Assembly (NCBI RefSeq): GCF_000003815.2
Contig: NC_049986.1
Location: forward strand, 22,039,719-22,103,718
DNA: 64,000 nucleotides
Reading direction: 5' to 3'
Origin: Branchiostoma floridae
Taxonomy: Eukaryota > Chordata > Leptocardii > Amphioxiformes > Branchiostomatidae
Shown here: positions 56,801 to 64,000 of the stretch, piece after piece
How the letters are laid out: the number at the start of each line of letters is the position of its first letter
Position numbering within the stretch: the stretch's first letter is position 1
Position numbers and translations under genes: made by a program
Notes under the pieces: generated by a model
The model's input: the letters and a program-made list of their open reading frames with translations, nothing else
Databases searched by the model: none
Told to the model about the DNA's origin: nothing

Positions 56801-59800
56801 ATACAGTATACAACAGTATTAACGATACATGTAACTTTGACTACAGAGGTGATCCGTCTTTACGATATTGATGCCAATGAATTGTAAGGTCATACTTTTC
56901 CATTGGTTAAGGGGCAATCTATCATTGACTCACACACTCACACTATCTGCTTCATGGTCTTTTTTTATCACCATTTTTGTGACTTCTTTTCTCTACCCTG
57001 TTTCCGCATTTGAATAGGCTACAACATAATCCTGTCAGAAGAAGCTTAAATCTCTTCCCCTCCACAAGTCTCATTGACACCATGTTTGTATAAGTGATCA
57101 GGCCACCACAATTCAATTTGTTGGGATTTGGGTTCAAAGAAATTCTGCCCCAAAGGAGCAACACACCAACAGAGCCTGATCGATGAGGCTCACAGTTTCA
57201 GGGTGTGAAATTCAATCCAGTCTCTCAGACACAAGGTTTCCTTCCAGCCCTCTACATGTATTTATATCTTTGCCAACTTGCAGTATGTTTTAGGTCTGAT
57301 TTGTCTCAGTGTGTGTGTGAGAGAGAGTCAGATTGTGTGTGTGTGTGTGTGTGCATGTGTGTGTCAGTGAGAGAGAGAGAGAGAGAGTGTGTGTGTGTGT
57401 GTGTTCATGTGCGCATGCGTGGACAGTATAACTTGGGAAGCTGAGAATGGATTATAATGATATTTGGTAAATAGGTGGATATATATACAGGTCAGGAAAA
57501 GACAGGCCCAGCTTAATAATGGGCATCCTACAAGATTTCTGAAGTACTGTTACAGTAGTGAACCTTCTAGCTTAGATATCTTTATAGTTTGCTCCTTTTT
57601 TATAGTTAATTTTACCTTAGATTGTCTAAGAACTAAGAAAGTAAACTGGAGTAGTCAAATCTTATTACTTGTTTGATCACTATAGGAGAAGTACTGTAGT
57701 GGACCTTCTAGCTTAGATATCTTTATATATTGCTCCTTTTTTTGTTACTAGTAATTTGTACCCTAAATTGTGTTATAAGAACCAAGCAAATAAATTGGAG
57801 TAGCCCAATCTTGATACTTGTTTGATCACTACAGGAGAAAAGACCAGCCGATCCTTTTCAAACAGCGAGAGGAGAGAATCCAATAATCCCCACGCTTCAG
57901 AAGTTCCTTCTTTTAGATGGGACCAGAGACCATCCGTCAGGCTCTCCGTGTTTGAAGTCCACACGTAAATTGACAGCGGACAGAAGTGGGTGGATGATCA
58001 GTGACTGCAAAATGGCCGGACTAAATCCCCGACTGCCACTTCAGAGGCATGTCTGAATGAGTGGCCATGAATGCTTCATTGCTTTAGTTGTCAAGCACAA
58101 GGTCTCCTTTGGTCAAGTACTCTTCAGCTCTTGTCGTCTCGGGAGACGGTCAACAGCTTCAGTCTGGGCCTCAGTCAGTTACTGGTTACTGGTCAAGCAC
58201 TAGCCCAATCTTAATACATGTAATTTATGGCTTTCAAATAGTGCTGTAAATAAACTGCTTTTCGAATATTGTAGGGCATTAGACTACTGTACTGCTACCT
58301 ATAGTCTAGATAAATCTTGGTCAATAATTATTCTCTCAACTCACAACTTTCTCAAGTAGTCTAATTATTTGTCCGTTGGGGTACAAACATCTGTTACACA
58401 GTAGAATTTGTAACAATTGCTGTAGAGCAAATTAAATACATTATCAAGAATTGAGATCAAGACTAAAAATCCCTGAATGCCACAGTTCAGAGCGGCCATG
58501 TCTGAATGAGTGGCCGTGAATGCCTCATTGCTTTAGTTGTCAATTACAAGCACAAGGCCAAACATATACACAGTGGAACTCTAACGATTGGTGTGGAGCA
58601 AATGGAAATACACATTGACAATCAAGTCAATACATTATAATCATACGCATTCCTGATAAGTCTGACATTACCACGTTTCCTCCCCAACTATTTTACAAAT
58701 TAAAGGAAGGATATGAATGCTTCATGACTGTATGCATCCATCATGTACATAACTGTACAATCATCATAGCAAACTTTTTGACAATTATGATAATCAAGAC
58801 TTTAGTAATCTACATTCTCATGCACATTCCAAATTGATATCAGATCTACAAAATTTATACATAATATGTGTTATAATGTGTATGTGCTATTCACTTGCAA
58901 TTTGAATGTATATCATTTCAACTTCAGGCCAAACTTTTGGGTTGTTTACACCAGATACAACAAGTCTTGTTTCACAGTTACGAGTATCACCATATAATCA
59001 GAGCCACATCCAAATGAGTGGCCATGAATACATGTACCTTATTACTGTGTCATGTAAAACACAAACTGACACCTACACACTTTCCTGGCTATAAAATTGT
59101 CATGTCTTTACATACTGTTCAGTTAAACGTGGACTCAGCAACCACTCAAGGGACTGTAAAAAATAGTTAATGAGGACAGGGCGGGGTAAACTAATGTAAA
59201 AATGTGAATGGAGTTACACATGTATAAGTGTAGCATGTGCCTGTGTCATGTGGCTGTCTTACATACCAGGTTTAACTGCTGCAGTAAACCTTGCTATGGT
59301 ACGAAATAAAATGGAAATTTCATGACAGACATTATAAAGTAATGAATAACTTATCAGGACACAGGAAACTTGTATCAAGCACAAGGCACCACCCACACAA
59401 TTTTCCTCTAGAACTGTCACATCAAGCACTCTAATCCACATCTCCTGTTGTTTTGATCAGAAAAAAGAGGTCAAACCCAACCTGTTTAGAAATAGCCAAA
59501 ATCTGTGTCTAGTCTCTTTTTGCAATGATATTTATCACTATCCATTGTCATATGTACATGTTCATGTATGTTCCCTATGTTTCTACCATGTACTTGCAAA
59601 TAGTCTCCAGGGATGAACTTACAAATAAACCTTCGTTACACAGAACAGTGACCAATGCTGGGCATCCTGCAGAACCACATTGACAGGTTGACTAATCTAA
59701 TTTTAATGACATTTCTATCAAATGAAATGAAAGAATAAGGGTTTCTTTGCCACAGTGACTGCCTCCTTTTTTATTCAAATTACACAGAACAGTGACCAAT

Positions 59801-62800
59801 GCTGAGCATCCTATATGGAACTGCCTTGACAGGTATACTAATCTAAGTTTAATGACATTTCTGTTACACCTAATGGAAGAAACACACAAAGGTTTCCTTG
59901 CCACTGTGACTGTCTCCTAATTTCTTTTATCAGAAATTAAACAGTGACCAATGCTGAGCAACCTGTGGAACCCCATTGGCAGACTACCAAGTTTATTGAC
60001 ATTTCTATTGATGAAAAAGAGAACACATAAGGGTTTCTTTTCCCCTTTAAAAAAATTGACACTGTCTCCTGTTGCTTGGATCAGAAATTAAACAGTGACC
60101 AGTGCTGATGAATGAAAAAATAAGGGGTTTCAGCTTTATTCAAATACAACTAAATCTCTACAGAACGGAGATTTACTTTCGGACAATTCAAGTGACATGC
60201 ATCACTCTTACTCAGCGCCACTAGAATGAGGCGCTGGGTTTAAATCCAGGATGCTACCGATCTCAAGCTTTTCTGGTAATACAACTTTCCTCACTTCACC
60301 CAGGTGTAAAACTGTTTACTGACTCCACATAAAAAATTGCCTCTGTGACTGTCTCACTGATCAGAAATTAAACAGAACAGTGACCAATGCTGGGCACCCT
60401 GCAGAGCTGCCTTTTTTGACAGGCATGATAATGAGACTGGGTGATGAGGGAGTTACGATGACTGATCCCTACAGCTGCCTCACAGCCACGTCCAAATGCA
60501 CCGCCACGAGCGGATGGACACCACCAGGTTAACAGGGTCGTTGGGCATAACTGCAGGGTGACTTTAGTCAAGAACCCAAAGGCGCTGGGTTTAAAACCTG
60601 TCATGCTACCGATCTCAAGCCTTTCTCAAGCCTTTCTGGTTCACGACTTTCCTCACTCCACCCAGGTGTAAAACTGTTTACCTGACTCCACCTAAAAAAT
60701 TGCTTCTGTGACTGTCTCACTGATCAGAAATTAAACAGAAAACAGAACAGTGACCAATGCTGGGCACCCTGCAGAGCTGCCTTTTTGACAGGCATGATAA
60801 TGAGACTGGGTGATGAGGGAGTTACGATGACTGATCCCTACAGATGCCTCACAGCCACGTCCAAATGCACCGCCACGAACGGATGGACACCAGGATAACA
60901 GGGTCGTTGGGCATAACTGCAGGCTAGGGTGACTTTGGCCCAGAACCCATGGCCAGAGGTCCTGGGTTTGAATCCTCTCATGCTACCGATCTCAAGCCTT
61001 TCTGGTAACACGACTTTCCTCACTCCACCCAGGTGTAAAACTGTTTACCTGACTCCACCTAAAAAATTGCCTCTGTTACTGTCTCACTGATCAGAAATTA
61101 AACAGAACAGTGACCAATGCTGTACAGCCTGTGGAACTGCCTTTTTGACAGGCCTGATAATGAGACTAGGTGATGAGGGAGTTACGATGACTGATCCCTA
61201 CAGCTGCCTCACAGCCACGTCCAAATGCACCGCCACGAGCGGATCATTAGTAAAGCTGTCAAGCACGACGTGCCACCCACGCGCTGCGACCCCTAAAATC
61301 AGAACAACTCAAGGTCGGTCGCCACCGTTACAAGATTTCTCAGACAAAACAAGGATTCCAATTAAGACAATAAACTGTGAAACTTTTGAATTACTGCTTG
61401 ACTGAACGTTATATTGGGTGACAGTCTTTATTTGCCCTTTTATTCACACCCTGGAACTGTGTATACCCAGATAAAAACTTCAACTCAGGCTTTGTCACTC
61501 TTCTAGTTTAGCATTACCCTGTTAAGTTGTCCTTAGTAATATTATATTATTGCCATGAAAGAGAGATCTTATCTCCAAGCAGATCCTACGGTAGCAAAGG
61601 ATAGTATCAAAATGCTGGCAACAGGAGTTTAGCAGGCCTAGAAGTGTGCATTGGCTACAACAAAAATACATTCGGTAGTCAATGGTCACTCCTTGGCCGG
61701 CTAAACTCCTTTGCCAGCTTTTGATACTATCTTATGCTAGGATCTGCAGTTATTCATACTCCTCTAGCTTCTCAATTCATTTCCTTGGTCAATTCTAAAC
61801 AGAATAATCTGGTCCATGTCCCTGTTGAAAAGTTTGGCCATTTGGCCATTACGCTTTCCGTTCTTTCCGTTAATATAATATTTCTAATGGGAATAAAACT
61901 TCTTAATGCCTGTTCAAACTCAGCATTACCAAGCCATTACAATGATAGTGTGAGTAGGAGCCATGCAGAAAACTTGCAAAATGTATATTCAGGCAAATAT
62001 TCAACTCCCAATCGTACCTATATCAATGGTAGTGAGAGTATTCTGCGTTGATGTGATCATAGGAGAAAAGTGGAGCCAGAATTGGGTGAATACCAGGCTA
62101 ACAGGGTTGTGGGGAATAACTGAAGGGTAGCTTTGGTCCAGAGCCCAGAGGTTTGAATTCTCGTGCCTTTGGGAAAGACACTTATCGCTACCGGTTACAC
62201 AATTTTCCTAACGAAACCCAGATGTAAAACTGGGTACCAAACCTGACTTAGGTTGGGTAGGTAAAAGGCAGTGCCTTTGGGAAAGACACTTAGCTGTAAC
62301 ACAATTTCTTCCCTCAATCCAGATGTAAAAATGGGTACCTGACTTACAGTGGTGGAGGAAAAGGCAGTGGAAGGAGAGGGATGAGTTCCGTCTTCCAATA
62401 CTGTACCTTAAGACAAAGTGGCTAACAACCAACTGTCCAAGCCATGGCCATGAGAAATCTACACAAACCTGGGACCTAAAAGAGGATGAATGTATATGTA
62501 GACTGCGGGTGGATTTACTTGTGCCAGAGGGGGAGTTACTCCCTCAGTAAGTCCACCCCATTTTGTTATGTCTGAGGGCTGTTTCTATTAGTTTTGGGGG
62601 ACTATTATCCAATTTGAAAGTAAGTCCTTCAAACAAACTAAGAGAGGAAGCCCATCTTCAGTTCTCCCTGAGTAAGTCCATTTTCAGACCATTGGACTTA
62701 CTGTGGGTGAAAGGAGGACTATATGGTCCATGGTATACCTGTAAGTCGTTCATACATGTATATCCAAGGTTTGCGAGGCCCTTACCTTTTTACCTGGCTA

Positions 62801-62923
62801 TATCTACAAGTTGAAAAAAGGGAAAAATATGAAGAAAAACTTACAGTCCAGCTTTTCGTCTAACGTCCCTCTTGACGTGATGGATAGTGCACAGATGAAT
62901 TCTTTAAATGTGATGTAACCATC
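47723..62923 (-). CDS. NCS1: Neuronal calcium sensor 1 / frequenin, 3' part, with three alternative last exons
   Basis: Exons in this window, minus strand: 62923-62845 ([19 protein letters not shown], end of EF2), 55076-54988 ([20 protein letters not shown]3), 52838-52761 ([18 protein letters not shown] to MDK, start of EF4), then one of three terminal exons: 50742-50647, 49982-49887 or 47812-47723. All junctions are gt...ag with matching phases. The chain [20 protein letters not shown] matches NCS-1 closely and distinguishes it from hippocalcin and VILIP. NCS-1 is an N-myristoylated Ca2+ sensor acting on PI4-kinase, GPCR kinases and exocytosis. The N-terminal half (myristoyl site, EF1, start of EF2) lies beyond base 64000, so the start is unseen. 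Confidence 0.9.
47933..48105. repeat. 50-bp tandem repeat, about 3.4 copies, just upstream of exon C
   Basis: The unit gattttcgaggtgcctgttt (continuing ctgtcaccaggtgcactttttcgggtgcct) occurs three times and partly a fourth. It lies in the intron before NCS-1 exon C, 120 bases from its acceptor. Confidence 0.75.
49724..49729 (-). terminator. Polyadenylation signal for NCS-1 exon B
   Basis: AATAAA on the minus strand, about 160 bases downstream of the exon B stop codon. The position suits use of B as a last exon. Confidence 0.5.
49887..49982 (-). CDS. NCS1: NCS-1 alternative terminal exon B
   Basis: Acceptor gttttttcag, then [16 protein letters not shown] and the tail [15 protein letters not shown]-stop: 31 codons plus stop, the same length as exon A. 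The EF4 loop is complete, ending in Glu at position 12. A minus-strand AATAAA at 49724-49729 lies about 160 bases after the stop, supporting a genuine 3' end. Confidence 0.8.
   Translation of the reverse strand, partial: NKDGKLSRSEFISGSKKDAWIVQALAIEMEQ
50165..50480. repeat. About 50-bp degenerate tandem repeat with GATTGGTCAC motif, six to seven copies
   Basis: gattggtcac(c/t)...ccactg-atgatgggaaag recurs near 50172, 50219, 50272, 50318, 50368, 50414 and 50454. On the gene strand each unit offers a GTGACCAATC (CCAAT-type) motif. It lies between NCS-1 terminal exons A and B. Confidence 0.7.
50647..50742 (-). CDS. NCS1: NCS-1 alternative terminal exon A
   Basis: Acceptor ctcccacag, then [16 protein letters not shown] and a tail [15 protein letters not shown]-stop: 31 codons plus stop. 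Joined to ...MDK it gives the complete EF4 loop [12 protein letters not shown]. It is closest to the usual NCS-1 C-terminus (SIVQALSLY). No AATAAA is seen between its stop and exon B. Confidence 0.85.
   Translation of the reverse strand, partial: NKDGKLTKEEFREGSKCDPWIVQALSLEIPQ
52430..52725 (-). mobile_element. Penelope-like terminal-repeat fragment in inverted arrangement
   Basis: Opposite-strand relative of 3277-3606. It also folds on itself: gcaattactcaagcaactgg at the left and ccagttgcttgagtaattgc at the right are inverses, and ggaaaaaacag-tcttttatactc mirrors gagtataaaagacctgttttttcc. It lies in the NCS-1 intron between terminal exon A and the MDK exon. Confidence 0.55.
52506..52547 (-). 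ncRNA. Hammerhead-ribozyme-like motif
   Basis: On the minus strand: GTCA, CTGAGGA, one A, AACTGG-tggata-CCAGTT (stem II, 6 bp), GAAAC, GTC, TGAC. Core and stem I are the same as at 3484-3525, while both strands of stem II differ together, i.e. covary. It has the same one-base departure from the canonical core. Activity is inferred. Confidence 0.55.
52955..53306. mobile_element. Inverted-repeat element (GGTCGCAGGGTTGG ends)
   Basis: ggtcgcagggttgg on the left is the near-inverse of ccaaccctaggtcgc on the right. Internal gggcaagtaaatttcatatt / atttacttgcccga form another inverted pair, and a related tacttgcccgatcgagcaag block lies near 53038-53058. No coding sequence. In an NCS-1 intron. Confidence 0.55.
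53307..54987. other. NCS-1 intron, low-complexity A-rich stretches
   Basis: Contains repeated gcacagaaaaataagcaggaag blocks near 53540-53745 and otherwise AT-rich sequence. The Phe/Cys-rich ORFs on the minus strand come from this composition. Confidence 0.5.
55198..55259 (-). pseudogene. Decayed duplicate of the NCS-1 EF3 exon
   Basis: Acceptor tatgttttcag is followed by GGGCTTTCAACTTGTATGAC, identical to the start of the real EF3 exon. Indels then shift the frame inside the Ca2+ loop ([10 protein letters not shown] instead of DLDNDGYIT), and the donor end is lost. The flanking intron (acaaatggca-aat-ctc-aa, catgtgctga) is duplicated too, so the unit is a tandem duplication of about 185 bases. 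Confidence 0.75.
55950..56470. repeat. About 150-bp tandem repeat, four copies, in an NCS-1 intron
   Basis: The landmark ggtattgctatacataaaag, followed by gcttcaatcagaccaaaact and ctgtccttgaat, recurs near 55968, 56118, 56276 and 56432. The two left copies are nearly identical and the right ones decay. Confidence 0.8.
56660..56800. repeat. Dispersed-repeat-like segment
   Basis: Starts with a (gattt)n run, then ttattcggctgtataatcat and an imperfect inverted pair (agccagggctaccc / gggctagccctgg). It looks like a SINE or LINE tail, but I cannot classify it. Confidence 0.35.
57304..57415. repeat. (GT)n/(GA)n microsatellite
   Basis: Alternating runs of tgtgtgtg and gagagaga in an NCS-1 intron. 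Confidence 0.9.
57540..57838. repeat. Two-copy tandem repeat, about 145 bp
   Basis: gaccttctagcttagatatc and tacttgtttgatcactatagg recur in the same order in two adjacent copies. Confidence 0.7.
57839..59639. other. NCS-1 intron with a scattered short duplication, nothing else recognised
   Basis: gtctgaatgagtggccatga-tgc-tcattgctttagttgtcaa occurs near 58049 and 58500, and a shorter relative (aatgagtggccatgaa) near 59012. No exon or RNA gene is recognised. Confidence 0.45.
59640..61260. repeat. Composite tandem array: 150-bp units expanding to 365-bp units
   Basis: cagtgaccaatgctg(g/a)gca recurs near 59647, 59787, 59943, 60095, 60378, 60748 and 61108. The first units are about 150 bases apart. 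After 60120 each unit also carries a SINE-like insert (gctgggtttaaatccagga, then ctaccgatctcaagc and cccaggtgtaaaactgttta), and the period becomes about 365 bases. The array therefore kept duplicating after the insertion. Confidence 0.8.
61570..61748. mobile_element. MITE, family B
   Basis: tatctccaagcagatcctac...gatagtatcaaaatgctggc is mirrored by gccagcttttgatactatct...taggatctgc. The right end is truncated. Confidence 0.65.
62085..62400 (+). mobile_element. SINE-like remnant, two partial copies
   Basis: A degenerate box-B-like ggtttgaattctcgtg is followed by cctttgggaaagacactta and cccagatgtaaaactgggta. The latter block repeats at about 62270-62340. It is related to the tRNA-derived SINE at 20091-20481 through the cctttgggaaaggcac-type motif. 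Confidence 0.5.
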
Positions 62924-64000
62924 CTGCGGAAAAACAGAACAAAATTGTTATTTTCTGTCAGGAATACACAAAAACAAGGTTGCTGTTTGTCAGAACTCCT
63001 CCTTGTAATAGTCCTACATTTAGAATGTCAAGTTCAACAACATAACTTGTCTCTAAAGCAAAGCAGTCATCAATTGAGATAAAGCATAATGCTTCTGCAA
63101 GTAGCTAGTGTAGGTGTGATACAGCTTTGCTATGACTTGTGTTTCGTCTTCAGATAAAAAGAAAAATCCAGATGCATTGTGGGAGATATTGTATCCTAAA
63201 TCCCAGTTGCTACTGTTCTTCAAGCCTGTTACTACTTTAAATGTTATTTGAATTTGTATAAGCTAGCATTAAATTCATCAAAAATTAAAACTGCCACAAA
63301 CATGCTGAGCCTGATAGAGCCTAATAGCTAGCGACAATTCTCTTTCCCTACAGCCTTCTTTTTTGCACAAATTAAATGACTGTTTTACACAACATTCCTG
63401 TTTGAAATGTAGTCATTTGATCTGTCTGTACACAAAAGCAAGCAGCAAATTTCATTTTCAATGTACAAATGTAGGACTGAGGAGAGTTGACAACCCGACA
63501 TTTAGGCGCCTTCACACAAAAACCTGCTTATGGTTATGTCTCATTAGCAGTAACATAAACCTTGGCAAGTATGTCCCCCCAAAACAACCCCATGCACAGC
63601 CTCTCATATCAGCAGCAACAGCTGGAACAGGAAGGGCGTGAAAGGGGTTTCTGCTATCTCACAATGTTGGTGAATCTATAAATTCAAGCAAATGGGTTTA
63701 TGAAATAATTTTCATTGCAACTAATAGCTTTTCTAGAATTGAATTGATTTATATATAGCGTTGTCATTCCAAACGAAAAGTGGAAAGTGTTTTCATAATA
63801 AATCTCCCTCTCACGCCCTCAAGGAAACGGATACGTTGACTCGGCTGCAATAACAACGAGGCATGTTCAGCTGACAGCCCAGTTTAGCCATTCAGTGTGT
63901 TTGTAATGGCAGCACACAGCTGAATATACTGACAGTTCACTACCTATCAATACATTATACACACGCTGTAAAACCAACCCAGCAAAAATGGTTGCCAAGC
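62924..64000. other. NCS-1 intron reaching the window edge
   Basis: No exon encoding EF1 or the N-terminus of NCS-1 is recognised on the minus strand here, so the preceding exon lies to the right of this window. No repeat family was recognised. Confidence 0.5.

Noticed and set aside
57205-57444. Plus-strand ORF with Cys-Val repeats
   Set aside because: Translation of the (GT)n/(GA)n microsatellite.

Overview
The window is animal nuclear DNA. It has compact genes with short, well-spliced exons scattered among long introns, many MITE-sized inverted-repeat elements, a Penelope-like retroelement and a tRNA-derived SINE. The protein families are an NCS-1/frequenin gene, a Flower/CACFD1 gene, a CIMIP2 (FAM166) ciliary gene and a large nucleotidyltransferase-TPR gene of a kind expanded in lancelets and corals. 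Together with the repeat content this suggests an invertebrate deuterostome, most likely a lancelet (Branchiostoma). The organism is inferred; the gene identities are well supported.

Layout. 1-5.1 kb: degenerate GC-rich repeats, a palindromic 37-bp minisatellite and a Penelope-type terminal-repeat fragment with a hammerhead-like motif; no gene seen. 5124-16493 (minus): complete seven-exon CIMIP2 gene (311 codons) with a CpG-rich promoter and tandem RFX half-sites; its 7.9-kb intron 1 is full of MITEs and tandem repeats. 19139-24529 (plus): complete five-exon CACFD1/Flower gene (162 codons). 26574-28134: 5'-truncated Penelope-like element in head-to-head (inverted) form, followed by another relic. 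29542-38565 (minus): nucleotidyltransferase-TPR gene, intact for about 1,690 codons, then interrupted by an insertion and an assembly gap (31740-32026), then a frameshifted TPR stretch. 47723-62923 (minus): the 3' part of an NCS-1 gene; its first exons lie beyond the right edge.

The most striking theme is tandem duplication of exons or exon edges. NCS-1 has three tandem, individually intact last exons, each completing the fourth EF-hand with a different C-terminus, plus a decayed copy of its EF3 exon. CACFD1 has a decayed copy of exon 2 and a 48-bp minisatellite of about 13 units built from the exon 3/intron 3 junction, so that it repeats a 5' splice site. CIMIP2 has several decayed copies of the start of exon 2 and repeats at the donor of the same exon. 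The TPR gene is built from a four-TPR super-repeat.

Other highlights are hammerhead-like motifs with covarying stem II in separate Penelope-type repeats, two 24-25-bp palindromes with perfect 7-8-bp direct flanks that look like minimal transposons, and linkage of three genes whose human relatives map (from memory) to 9q34.
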